Source: Austropuccinia psidii
Taxonomy: Eukaryota > Basidiomycota > Pucciniomycetes > Pucciniales > Sphaerophragmiaceae
Assembly (NCBI GenBank): GCA_023105745.1
Contig: JALGQZ010000009.1
Span: forward strand, 41,845,359 to 41,909,358
Length of the DNA stretch: 64,000 nt
Direction of reading: 5' to 3'
The notes beneath the pieces were generated by a model, which had not been told where the DNA came from, ran no database searches, and was given only the letters and a program-made list of their open reading frames with translations. Positions 10,248 to 21,698 of the stretch are shown one piece after another. Position numbers and translations under genes: made by a program. Position 1 is the stretch's first letter; every line of letters begins with the position of its first letter.

Positions 10248-11840
10248 ATGTCCAATATTCAGATCCTTCGAGCTCGTTATGAGAATGCTGGACAAGGCCA
10301 TGTCTTTACTTTCTTTGATAGTCTCGATGACAAACAACGACTCAAGCTAATCAACCAATTAGAATCAATTGATCCTGAACGAGTCAATAGGATCTTCGCC
10401 AAGTCAATCAAAGCGAATGATGGTGCTCCCGAAGAAGTCAACTTCAAACCGCCTCCTGCAGATTCCATACAATCTATCATTGGTACCCCAAAGGATCAAA
10501 GCGTTTCTCAATGGAGCTCAAAAGGCTTGGAGGCTATTCGCCAGGGACAAGTGGGGGTACTATTATTGGCAGGTGGACAGGGTACTCGTTTAGGAAGTGG
10601 TGATCCAAAGGGATGCTATGACATTGGATTGCCAAGTCGCAAGAGTCTCTTTCAACTTCAGGCTGAGAAGATTGCCCGACTACAAGTTTTAGCCGGCGGC
10701 TCCGCAGAGATCCCTTGGTATGTAACAGATAACATGATCAATTGGTTCCCATCAAACTAACTGGACTATGCCATTCGTTTGAATAGGTATGTCATGACCA
10801 GTGGACCTACCCGAAAGCCAACAGAGGAATACTTTCGTCAGAAGGCTTTTTTTGGCTTGAAGGAGGAAAACGTGATATTTTTTGAACAAGGCTAGTGCTC
10901 CAAGCAAGGCTTTGACACTCAGAGAATCCACCTGTTTAAAAATGTTTCTCTTCGTTTAGGAGTTTTGCCTGCTTTGACCGTAGAGGGCAAAATGTTTTTG
11001 GAGTCACCTGATTCGGTTAGCGTCGCTCCCGATGGAAATGGTGGACTTTACGCTGGTCTTAGATCTGCTTCCTCTAGCTCGGCCGGTCGTTCGGTCTTGG
11101 ATGACCTTGAATCCCGTGGAATAAAATACGTTCACGCTTATTGTGTCGATAATTGCCTTGTTAAAGTGGCCGATCCAATTTTTCTCGGTTATTGTATCCA
11201 AACCAGTACTCCCTGCGGCGTCAAAGTAGTCGTCAAGTCGAAACCAAATGAGAGCGTAGGCGTTTTGGCCTTGAAGAACGGACATTGGTCTGTTGTGGAA
11301 TATTCTGAAATGCCGGAATCGATTGCTTCAAGTCGCACGCCAAATGGAGAATTAACATACAAGTCAGCAAATATTGCAAACCACTTTTACACTCTGGACT
11401 TTTTGAAATCGGTCGAGTCCTTTGACTTCCAATTGTCTTATCATGTCGCTCACAAAAAAATTCCACATATTGACTTAAAAACCAAAGAGCTCGTCAAACC
11501 CACCAAACCCAACGGCATCAAACTTGAGCTCTTCATCTTTGATGTTTTTCTATTTGTAAACGCACTTTCTTTACTTGAGGTTGATCGATCCGAGGAATTT
11601 TCGCCATTGAAAAATGCACCAAGCACTGGCGTCGATGATCCACAGACTAGTAGACAAGATCTACTAAACCAACAAAAACGGTGGTTGAACGCTGCTGGCT
11701 GCCAAATGAGTGGATCCAATATCGAAGTGGAAGTCAGTCCATTGATTAGTTATGCGGGCGAGGGACTTGAATCACTCCATGGTAAAACTATTAAACATTC
11801 TATGCAGATCAGCACGCAAGATGATTTGAACAAGATTTAG
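10248..11840 (+). CDS. UAP1: UDP-N-acetylglucosamine pyrophosphorylase (three exons)
   Basis: Cytosolic enzyme that makes UDP-GlcNAc from UTP and GlcNAc-1-phosphate, the last step to the donor for chitin, N-glycans and GPI anchors. The exons are 10248-10717, 10787-10890 and 10960-11840, giving 484 residues, within the usual fungal and animal length for the family. Visible family motifs are the nucleotide-binding [17 protein letters not shown] (residues about 106-122), [11 protein letters not shown] (160-170), [11 protein letters not shown] (212-222), [15 protein letters not shown] (250-264), VVEYSE (303-308), NIANHF (329-334), KPNGIKLE (374-381), EFSPLKNA (404-411) and SYAGEGLE (455-462). The ATG at 10248 is the first in frame and matches the usual short N-terminal helix. 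Intron 1 is canonical. Intron 2 appears to use a GC donor, and without its removal TAG at 10893 would end the protein. All motifs are intact, so a working gene is likely. Confidence 0.93.
10718..10786 (+). other. UAP1 intron 1 (69 bp, GT-AG)
   Basis: Donor GTATGT, branch site ACTAAC near 10755-10760, acceptor AATAG. Splicing rebuilds a Trp codon from TG and G and joins EIPW to [10 protein letters not shown], the expected family sequence. Confidence 0.92.
10891..10959 (+). other. UAP1 intron 2 (69 bp, probable GC-AG)
   Basis: Splitting at CAAG|GCTAGT ... TTTAG|GAGTT rebuilds FFEQG-VLPAL, the conserved family sequence, in frame (phase 1). The donor begins GC instead of GT. A branch-like TTGAC lies near 10912. 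No GT donor nearby gives the same junction, so this is a GC-AG intron, a sequencing error or a splice-site mutation. Confidence 0.75.
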
Positions 11841-12744
11841 AAGAATTTACGATTCAGTCTGTATTTATTACTCTAGCACTTTTATTCAAATTATTTGCAT
11901 CAATCCACTCATGAATGGTTTGAGCAGGGAAAACCCCACTTTTAGTTGACTAGTCGGTTTCAATGAATTCATGATTCATGAACCAAATCGCTCTTCTTAC
12001 TTTTACTAGCACTCAAGCGCAGTACCTATAATGCTCTGACTATTGTTTAGACTTATCCTTTTATAAACTTACCTTTATTTTGAAATCCTGTCAAGTTTCC
12101 ACAACCGATCTTAAATAATCTTTAGGATAACTGTTTTTTAAGCAAAAAGCGTCAAGAATTTCTGTAGAGAAGATACGATTTTTTTTGTTCGATATATTTA
12201 ACCAGCACAAAAAATGCGTTTTCCTTGTGTATCGCAATGTAAAACGTCTTATATCTGAATTTTGGAATATGGTGCACCAAATAGCCTGTCTACTTGTATG
12301 CTGCCCAAGAATGGCTGATTAGCCCTGGATTTAGTGAGTGGCACATGATGTATTTTAATCGGACGGATGATTACGTTATACGCAGACTCAGCCTTAAAGA
12401 ATTACAAGGCTGGCTTTGAAACATTTTAATTTGGCGTTTTGGTTACAGCATCATGCAGGCAGTTTGCACGCACAAGACTGTTTTAAAATTTGTGAGTTTG
12501 ATGAACTGATGAAATGGTTGTTCTACTAGTGTCCTATCTTTGGCTGATTAACCTCAAATCCAAGTTGTCTGGCACAAAACTTCTTGAAATATTTTGAAGC
12601 TATCGCTACGGCATAGTGAACGCCAAAGAGCTCATTAAAGTATGTAAAAAGTACAAACAATTATTTTTAAGAATCTAAATTCACCCAGTGGCTTCTACAT
12701 CTTCCTCACCGTTCGTCGACTTGTTGGTACTCAGAGAGAAAACA
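11841..12744. other. Intergenic between UAP1 and the next gene
   Basis: Holds the UAP1 3' region and the upstream region of the next gene; less AT-rich than the rest of the window. The frame of the next gene stays open back to 12688, and TTCACCCAG at 12680-12688 could be an acceptor, so a short upstream exon for that gene cannot be excluded. No other feature seen. Confidence 0.5.
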
Positions 12745-15183
12745 ATGAGGGGCTTGATGAGCATGGAAAAGATTGTTTATCTATTAGGACTAGTTCCGTT
12801 TTGGGATTTTAACCTTTGTTCTCTTCCAATCGATCAAGCTCAAACTGCCGGAAGGGAGGAAGCAACCTTAATCGATAGTATGACAAAAAGCGCACAAAAT
12901 AATTCTCAGGCCATGACCGAAGTTTCTGCCCCAAATCATCCATTTGTAACAGTCGACGATAATCCTTCAAGATATCATGGCTCAATTCTGTCTGAGTCAT
13001 GGAAAACTAAAGCTGCTCGATCTCCGAGAAACTTAAGAAAACGTCCACGAGAAGCGCCATTAGAACAAAAATATTATCAAAGGAAAAGAAAAAAAAATAT
13101 TAATCAGGTTTACGAAGCTTCAAGTGTTCATGATAAGAGTGAGCACGTAAAAAAAGCTGAATATTTTCTTGCTGTTTTTAAAAAGAAAAATTACTAATTA
13201 AATGCTCTTTAATAAATAAATAATCTCATAGGTGACGACATTGCACTCTATTTACATGGGCAGACTTCAACTTCCAGCTATCATAGAAGAACAAGTAATG
13301 GAGCCAACTTGAGTACAACTTTTAGCCAGCAATCTGCTAAAGGCCAGACAAACCACGGTAAAAGTCTCACAGCTAGGCAAAAAAAACTCAAAGCCAAAAA
13401 ACTGACATCAAATGAGAAATCTATTGCCTTATCTCATGAGACGATGAAACTTTTGCAAAAAATGGAAAGTTCGCCGAGAGCACTCCCTGTAATTTTCTCT
13501 TCTTCTGACAAGCGACATTTTACAATCACAGAAACAGACTTATATTATGCCTATATGTCTGTTTTATCATATCAAACAACACATTTTCAAGCAATCTGTG
13601 GTTCCTCAAATGTAATAAGTGTTGAGATTCTTCAAACTCTCAAGTCAATAGGCGGCGACCATGGTATAACGCCAAAAGTTCTGAAGAACCTTCAAGATTT
13701 ACAAAACAATATGATAAGTATAAATTTCAATATAGCTCGTATATTTTCTCCGCACATCAAGAAATCGGTTATCAAAATTGAGCAAGAAGCTCTCCAAGGT
13801 GTCTTCAATAAAGTTTTTGGTTCGACTGCAATGAGTCTCGCTATAATTAATGCTGATAAAGAATCATCAGTAAAAGATTCACTCAAGCTTACCAAATTTG
13901 AACAGTTAGTTGAAGAATACTTCAACTTACCAGAAAAAGAGGACTCATGGATTGTAAGGAATTGTTTTGCCGGCCGAACAGATTTCCCAGTTTTAAGAAG
14001 TCAGAGGTTACAAACTGAAATAACTTTGACTTTGATGAGAGCTTACTATCAATTTATTAGCCCACAAAAATGGAAACAGCTTTTTGATACCGATCAAGGT
14101 TTCCTTAAATTCATGCTTAATTTAGCTCAACTATATAAAAATAATAATTTTAACCAAAAGGATTATCTTGTTGTTCGAGAACTGCGAAAATTATCCCCAC
14201 TCTTCCCTTGGATAAGTCAATCAAAACTTCATCAAAATGTGTTAAGAATCGAAAAAAAAATTTTACAACCCAATAAATTCCTCCGGAAAAACTGGTTGGA
14301 GCGTTGGGTAGACCACACCTTTGAGCCTATTCCATTGCAACTTCCAGTGACTTCCACGCAAGTGATTTCACAAAGCCAGATTGATTTGACACAACTTGGA
14401 CCGAAAGTCTATGAATTTTTCGACAGACTAGCCAATGAAGCCTTATCAAATGGGGCTAATGAATTAATTGAAAAAAACGTCAAGGAGTTCATGAACAACT
14501 TTTCTCAAAATGTCGTTACACCTTTCAAGCTCTTTGGGACGTATATTGGATCAAGTGTCATAGATGACCAAGCGAGAAGTTCCTTTGAAGATCAAACAAG
14601 ACGATTTTTAGGGGTTTTATGGTTCATAAATAAACAGTTTCTTGAAATTTTTGGATGTGAATCAACAAGTCCAGCATACCAAGAAGCACAACAGGAATTG
14701 CTAGAGTGGGTAAGGAAGAACGAATTGAAAAATATACTTGATAAGAAAAAGCTAGATTTGTCGCATGAATTTCAATCAGAAATTCGACTTAAAAACTCAG
14801 CTGATGATTCAGGAAGCTCTCATGGGACAGCTACCACGATTGAGGGAGCAGAAAAAATTGAAGATTTAACGATAACCAATCAAGAGATGGTAAAAAGTGT
14901 GATAGAGACCTTGAGTTTCTACTATCACTCCATGAATCCATTCAAATTTGAAGCTCTTTACAGCAACAGCGAAGATTTTTTGAAATCACTTTTAGCTTTT
15001 AAAGAATACTGGGGCCAAGAAGTCAGTGCCGCTATGAAAGTTTTTAAAATTTTCCTTTCAGATGAATTAAAGGTATTGCCATGGAAGGAAAAGGTTCATT
15101 TTTTCCTGGATATTGAAAAACTTGAAAGCAGCCTACGATTAACGTTTTTTAAAAGTTGTTATCATCGCCAAAGGCTTTTGTAA
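12745..15183 (+). CDS. Unrecognised protein, about 781 aa, two exons, candidate secreted
   Basis: I do not recognise the family. Exon 1 (12745-13138) and exon 2 (13232-15183) are joined by a 93-bp phase-1 intron and give one frame of 781 residues. The first ATG has a hydrophobic stretch (IVYLLGLVPFW, about residues 9-19) followed by polar sequence, consistent with a signal peptide; a downstream start at MSMEK is possible. A strongly basic patch (RNLRKRPRE and YQRKRKKN, about residues 95-119) could be a nuclear signal or a protease-sensitive linker. The rest (about 230-781) looks mostly helical and contains segments resembling each other at about 234-273, 395-435 and 689-726: a YY-containing helix, a Pro/Lys turn, a Phe/Leu/Tyr position, then an FLK-type helix. 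It lies about 0.9 kb downstream of UAP1 on the same strand. Secretion and function are inference. Confidence 0.75.
13139..13231 (+). other. Intron of the 781-aa gene (93 bp, GT-AG)
   Basis: Donor GTGAGC, branch site TTACTAAT at 13190-13197, acceptor CTCATAG. Without splicing the upstream frame stops at the TAA inside the branch site. Splicing in phase 1 continues as DKS-DDIALYLHGQT, open to 15183. A second GT at 13147 would use the same acceptor but puts exon 2 out of frame. Confidence 0.85.
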
Positions 15184-15339
15184 GAAAACTGCCTTTATCA
15201 ACCAATTTACTTTTTGGCTTTAAATTATAAAAGGATAAATTTATTTTCAACTTCGCTCTTCTTTTTATATTTGTTTTCAATCTCCCTCGATATTATTTAT
15301 TTTTTGGAAAAAACTCACTCCTACCTCTTGTCACACGAA

Positions 15340-15342
<3 letters not shown>

Positions 15343-15373
<31 letters not shown>
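15343..15373. repeat. (AT)n microsatellite
   Basis: An uninterrupted 31-bp AT run about 160 bp after the stop codon of the 781-aa gene. Confidence 0.95.
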
Positions 15374-15376
<3 letters not shown>

Positions 15377-18300
15377 TATGTTTGTCTACGTTTTTTTGAC
15401 CCAATGTTTAACTTTCTTGAAAAAAAATTCCAAGAAATATTTAAGATTAGGTTGGGTAAACTTTAAGAGTTAAAATTGTAATATTATAATAATCAACAAA
15501 AATCATGATCAAATGTAATATTATTATTTATGAAGAACAAAGAGATCACCCTTGAATTTTAAAAGTGTAAAAATAAATAAACAATAATCATGACAAGATG
15601 AAGAAAGGAAAAATAACTAGGTTAATTGAGATAGATTATTTATGCCACTCTATGACAGTCTCCCTGTTTTTAATAATGAGTGCACAAAAGTTATTAAATA
15701 TTTAAAATATGTCTATATATACTAAAAATAATGAGAAACTTTACTTTCTTGAATATAATATTAGTTCTTTTTGAATGGTATAGTAGGTAATCCCCATGAG
15801 CAAAATAGCTACAACTTACAGCAGGTGTTTCATTTGGAAATTACCTTGGACCCTTCCTAGAAGTAGGTTGGAGCTAAAACTTAGGTGTTTGTCAATATTC
15901 CAAGTTACTCTAAGTCACTGGAATATTGCATAATTTTTAATTTGGATATTCTCTCTTTTCAATTGGATAGAATACCTGTGTATTATATAATATGAGATAT
16001 ATTTAAAGCTTGATACCTATTAAAAACACTTTTCATTAATTTTATCATCTTCATGGAAATACCATATTTTATAAGCATTTAATTTCACAGCTATTACTCT
16101 TAATTTAAAAACTTCATTTTATCTGTTGGAGGCCTTAATAAATAAAATAAAGCTTTAAAAATGAATGTATCCTTTATTTGTCTCTTTTGGGTATTTATCT
16201 TCAGAAATTAATAAAATTTCTTCTTAATTTTGATTTTAAATATGAATTTAAAAAACAAATCTAAAAGAAAAAATAACCTTGAAAAGCTTTTTAATTCTAA
16301 GTTTTTTGTTTTTTATAGAGTCATATCTTTGTAAATTAAAAGAGAAGATATTTCTAGAGTTTTTTTTAAAAAAACTCTTTAACAAGAAAAATTATACAAT
16401 AAGTATATTTTTTTTTTATATTGAAATTATTTTCTTAATGTAAGTATTATTTTTATTTCTTAAATATTTCAAAAATGATTCAATAATTATCTAACCTTTC
16501 AATCCAATTATTTTGATTGATATATTTATATATTTTTCAAGTACAAAAGGCTTTTGAATTTTCCTTTTATGATTTTTTTTTTTTTAATTTTTTTAATCTT
16601 TTGATTTTTGTATGTTGAATTTCTTTGTCTTTTTTTTGAATTTTTCACATTAATTAAAGTTATATTTTTCTATTTTTTATATTTTGAATTGAATTTATAG
16701 TCTTCTACCATAAATTTTCTAAAGTTAATCAGTTGTGTTACACTACAGAAAATGATGTTACTGTAAAATTGTCCACCATTGTCAGCAATTTTATAGTAAC
16801 AGGCTTTACAGGGCACAATACTGTTATTTCTCATGAAAACTGAATCAAATTATATTAAATAAAAACTCAAAAAGGGAATTTTTTTCAACAAATATTAAAA
16901 AAGAAACATTAAAAAAAATAAAGCTGATAATAATAATATAAAAAACATAATCATAATAGTTACAACAGATAGTATTATTGGAAAAAATAACAAAAAGATA
17001 TTTTCAATTATTGCACTAGAATTTTTTTCTACTTATTTCCTTTAAAAAAGTAAAAAAAAAAACTTAAATTTATAATAATGAAAAAAGATGATTCAGCTCA
17101 GCTCTCATTGGTTTTTCTATAAGTCATTGTTAGATAATCTATCCTTTCATTTGATATTTTGAAATAAATTTTCTGTGTGTTAATTGGTTTCTCTTTTATC
17201 TTTAAAAAAAAATAAGTTTCAAGATATTTTAGCTTGAAATAAGATATCTTTTAAAAACTAAGGAGCTATAATTTCCTCCCATATATTCTTAATCATTTAA
17301 ATCAGGAATTTTAAGTTTGTGTTCAGCTTTACAAAAAGAGCACCAAAGTCACTCAATCTCTGGGAGATTTACTCACATGATACTCATAAAATTGAGTAAA
17401 AAATATTCTAAAACCCTAGATATATCATTATCTTAGTCAAAAGGAGTAAATATTTTATTTTAAAATAAATGTGTAGATTAAAAATGGAGTAAGAAAAAGA
17501 GTTTTCTTTGAAAGAAGGTATATTCCCATAATTGTAGAATATTTTTACTTAAACAATCATATGATTCCTTATTTAAAAGTAATATTAATGAAGTATATGA
17601 AAAAAGCTTTATATATGGGTTTGAAATCCCTTGGCGGGGGAATTCTTCAAAATTATGATCCACCTGATACCAAAATATGGGTCAATGCCTTGGACAAATA
17701 TTAGTTATAGAAGGTAAATTTTGGATAAGTGGTTGGGAAAATGTCTGGAACCTTGTTAAAAATGGCTTTGAAGTAATACAAATTTCACTTCAACATTTCT
17801 TGTGAAATAATTATAACTCATATCTGTGTCCCCCCTCTTAATAATATCACTTGAACTACAATTTTAAGCCATTTATTTGAAATACATATCAAAGACACAA
17901 ACAAAAAATATCATTAAATATTTAAAATGATTAATAAAGTTGAATATATTCATTCAATTACCTTTTATAAATAGCTTATTATTATCAACTTGTTATTCTT
18001 TTAGATAATTTTAATTTCTGTAATTAAATCAAACTTAATAAACTTCTTGCTATATTTCTTTAATAAATGTTTGATATAAATTTGTCGAAATAGCTTATAT
18101 ACTTTTTTTTCTTTCAGAACACATTAGATACCAACTATCTTCAAGCCATTAGTTCAAATTCATTCATAAAGTATCTTTTAACTCATTTTAATAGAGATTC
18201 ATGAGTAAATTATAACAATTGATGTAGTTTTTACTCATACCCTTTAGAGATAAATAATTTTGAGAAATTATAAAATCTATTTCTCAAACAATTTTTAATC

Positions 18301-21229
18301 ATCTGAGTTTTTATTTGTGCATTATTGGGAGACTCAGTTAATTATTTAGGAGTAATAAGATGTCCCAAACCATATGATACAGATTTTATATTCCAATTTT
18401 CAGTTTGTGGATAACTCCTCATACTTTATGATCGGTACAAGATATTTGAGAAACTTATAAAACTAAATATAAAAGAAAAAAAATATATCAACCATATAGA
18501 AATAATTTGAAAATGAATGAAATAGCAAGTAATCTCAATGGATAATTTTGACTTAAGAGAAAAAAATATTTGAATAAAGCTTAACCATATTCATTTATTT
18601 AGGTAAGCTTTCTTCAAATCTCACAAATTATTTCATTGTCTTCATAATAACTATAAAAATATTGGGTATTAGAGCTTAAATCTCTTATTTGTTATGAATT
18701 CCTTCCCAATTTTATTTAAATGCGAAATAACAAAATTAAAAAGAGTTAACAAGTTTTTTTTGCTTCTGTGTCATAATCAAATAATTAACTAAATAGGTAT
18801 TATTATTTGATACTTGATGGTTTCTTGAAAGGAGTATGCACATCGATAAATGGATAGGTTTCAGAGATGAAAATATTGAACCACTCAAAATTTTAAGGGT
18901 TAGATATTTCACATGTAAATGAGAAATTGCTATTCTATTATAAATCCATATTTTTTTCTCTGAATATTAGAATTAATATCTATGCAAGCTTTGAGATTTT
19001 ATAAGAAATAAAAGTTCTGCATTTTTCAACTCAAATTCAAATATTCTTCAATCCAGTTTTATACATTCAAGCTATAATTGAACAAAAATAATCTACAGAA
19101 GCTCTTAGGTTATAATTTTGGTTATATTAATTTCACATGAGTGATATATTGATATTATTATTCTTATAAAATGATTTTTTAGTTGAATTTGGGGGTTTGT
19201 TTCAATGTGAAATATAAATATCATTTCAAGAGGAGGAGAAAAATAAGGGATATGATTTACTTCTCAATAAAGATTTTCATAATGGGAACTAAATTGATGG
19301 AAAATAATTTATTTTATTCTAATTATATCTTAAAATATAGTCTTAATACCTTCAGAGCCTTTTTCCATCAAGATCTTCTTACAAAAAACAAGAGTTGAAA
19401 TCAGAATAATATTCAGGTTTTGATACAAAAAGATCAAATGGGGAAAAAATTCCTATTGAAATTTTAATATTCATGAAAACACACATAAAGAAAACGTAAA
19501 GTGTTTTTTTGGTTCTTGATCAAATAATTAGATTTAAAAAGGAAAATAAAAATGAATTGAAAGTTAAAATTATACTTTAAATAACTGATTTTTTATTTTT
19601 GAGATTTGAAACTCCTGAACGAAAATTTCTGTTAAGTAAATTTAATTGGAAATTTGTGGTTTGGCTTGAATTTCTTCAAAAAAAATAATCTATTTCTATA
19701 TTTCATTTCTGTTTTATCTCCCATTTAAAATTAAAAATTCAGAACCTTCTTCCATGTTTAGCCACTTTTCTGATGGTGAAAAATTGTAAAAAATATCTTT
19801 TTTTAAACCAGGATACCTGAGGGAGAGGATTCATGCATTTTCAAAAACAGTAACACAAGAATCAGGGGAAAACCTGTTAAATTCAAAAGGTTTTCCTCCT
19901 TAGATGGGAAAAATCCACGGCCACTGATCCCATTTGAGAAATAACTCCAATAATAGACTTCACATACTACTCCTTGTGAACGATTCCAAATAAATTTAAG
20001 TAAAACCTAATGTTAATGAAAAAAAATAATTTGGAATCAAACACTTTGCTATACTTTAAATATATAATTTCACAGAAGTAGGTGATGTGGAAACACTAAA
20101 AAATCACAGCTGAATTATTTTTGGATTTGGTCACAAAGATAAGGGACATTCTCACTGACTGTTTGCTACTTTAGCTTGTGCTGTGTAACTGATTTTCACC
20201 AAAAATTTATCAAAATTAGGATTAAACTCATATTCCATTATTCAGTTAACTAGTAAAATGTTTTTCATACAATAGAGATATATTAAATCAATTGTAAATT
20301 AGATTTAATTCTCCAAAAAGCAAAATATGAAACAGTTGAAATCTATTTGGCTAGCATAGGACCTAAAAATTAAAGTTTAATAAAAAGATAACTATTAAGT
20401 AAATATAATACCACAAATACAATCAATATCCAATTTACAGATTTTAATTCTATTCAAATTGATTTTTATATATAAATTATAATTTCATTCTAGTTAAACA
20501 GCTTGATGAGCTGTTTTCATTATACACTGTTTCTTTTATATTAGTAATTCAATAAATCTTTCATTTAAATTAAATCCTTCTATAATTTTTCCTGTTTTTA
20601 ATGATAAATATTTGAAGAAGTGAATGATATTTGAGTTTTAAATGAGTTAAAAGTATTTTTTTTATTATTAGTTCTTACTAAATTATCAAAAAATGAAATA
20701 AAATCCAAATGACGGAGGAATTTCAAATTTATCATTGCTTAGTTCAATGGTTTATTTAAGTTCATCAGGTATTTTACCATGAGATCTGAGCTCTTTATTT
20801 AGTGAGAATGAACCAGACTTTCAGCTTTATTTACTGTAAACTTATAAGTTTTTAATAAGCTTTGAAATACTGTTGGTTTGATAAGAAGATTTATTCAGAT
20901 TATTTAAAATGACTCCAGGGTTATCGTATGAAGAGATTTATGGAATTTTCCCAGGTAGAAAGCCTAGACCGCCAAATTTGATTAGATATGTATTGGGTTT
21001 GAGATTTGAGCTTTGAGAATTCAGCCAAGAAAAAGTGTTTTCATCTTGATGATTTTTAGTAAGCTATATGAATGAATCAAAGATGACTTGAAATGATAAT
21101 ATAGATAGTATAACATCAAAATTAAAAATAAATATTTTTAAAAATAGTCTGTTCTATGAAAGAAAAAAAAAGCCATAATTATTAGAAACTTGTGGGAAAA
21201 TTTAGCTTTAAGCTGGTTTATTTGGGCTT
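15374..21229. other. AT-rich gene desert
   Basis: Nearly 6 kb with only short open frames, none with recognisable or compositionally protein-like sequence. A hairpin at 16757-16800 is listed separately. Otherwise I see poly-A and poly-T runs and no named feature. Confidence 0.5.
16757..16800. repeat. 15-bp inverted repeat (hairpin)
   Basis: GTTACTGTAAAATTG at 16757-16771 and CAATTTTATAGTAAC at 16786-16800 are inverted copies with one mismatch, separated by 14 bases. It may be a very short MITE remnant; no target duplication is clear. Confidence 0.6.
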
Positions 21230-21346
21230 TGTCACAATGCTGTCTGCCAGACCTCAGCAAAGGGAACTCTTGCCGAAAAGGCTATTAAACCGGTTGAAAG
21301 ACCAATTAATACTGGCAAGTTGTAGATCACATTCCACCATGTGACA
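21230..21346. repeat. TRIM terminal repeat 1 (117 bp)
   Basis: Begins TGTCACAATGCTGTC and ends CCACCATGTGACA. Differs from the second copy at very few sites (for example GCCGAAAAGG versus GCCAAAAAGG), which suggests a fairly recent insertion compared with the heavily diverged LTRs elsewhere in the window. Confidence 0.88.
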
Positions 21347-21542
21347 GTACCCCCGGGTTTAGAGCACTGCATCCCGAAGTGCATGTAACTGATGGTATTA
21401 CCCATGTCACCCTCATGGAGTTACATTAGTCACAACAGCAGCCTACAAGGAACCCCCAAGGGGCGGAACCCTTGTACGCCAATGGAGCGGAAAACCCAGT
21501 GATTTCTGGTTGTTTGATTGAGACCACCTCTTGTCTCCAACC

Positions 21543-21553
21543 GGAATCGAACC
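21543..21553 (-). promoter_or_regulatory. tRNA-type B-box motif inside the TRIM-like element
   Basis: On the minus strand GGTTCGATTCC matches the RNA polymerase III B-box (T-loop) consensus. The T-stem around it is imperfect, and a possible partial A-box (TGGCAGACAGC) lies about 40 bases upstream in the terminal repeat. It may be a decayed tRNA-derived segment or a chance match to tRNA complementarity. No complete tRNA folds here by eye. Confidence 0.4.
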
Positions 21554-21576
21554 CATGACGTTGGTAACCGGTTTAT

Positions 21577-21693
21577 TGTCACAATGCTGTCTGCCAGACC
21601 TCAGCAAAGGGAACTCTTGCCAAAAAGGCTATTAAACCGGTTGAAAGACCGATTAATACTGGCAAGTTGTAGATCACATTCCACCATGTGACA
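21577..21693. repeat. TRIM terminal repeat 2 (117 bp)
   Basis: Second copy of the terminal repeat, with the same TGTCACA...TGTGACA ends, followed by the GGCTT duplication. A minus-strand hydrophobic frame (21579-21767) crosses it and the flanking DNA; because it spans an insertion boundary I treat it as chance. Confidence 0.88.
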
Positions 21694-21698
21694 GGCTT

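Larger units (their letters stand above)
21230..21693. mobile_element. TRIM-like miniature LTR retrotransposon, 464 bp
   Basis: Two 117-bp direct repeats (21230-21346 and 21577-21693) differ at only a few bases; each starts TGTCACA and ends TGTGACA. They flank a 230-bp interior. The host 5-mer GGCTT occurs exactly on both sides (21225-21229 and 21694-21698). Terminal direct repeats, TG...CA ends, a 5-bp duplication, a length under 0.6 kb and no coding capacity fit a terminal-repeat retrotransposon in miniature. The element is much richer in GC than its surroundings. I could not find a clear primer binding site or polypurine tract, so direction is unknown. It would have to be mobilised by proteins of another element. 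Confidence 0.85.

Noticed and set aside
13139..13197. Unspliced end of the upstream frame as a separate 150-residue protein
   Set aside because: The stop lies inside the branch site of a well-formed intron, and splicing gives one long continuous frame. Two separate genes are less likely.
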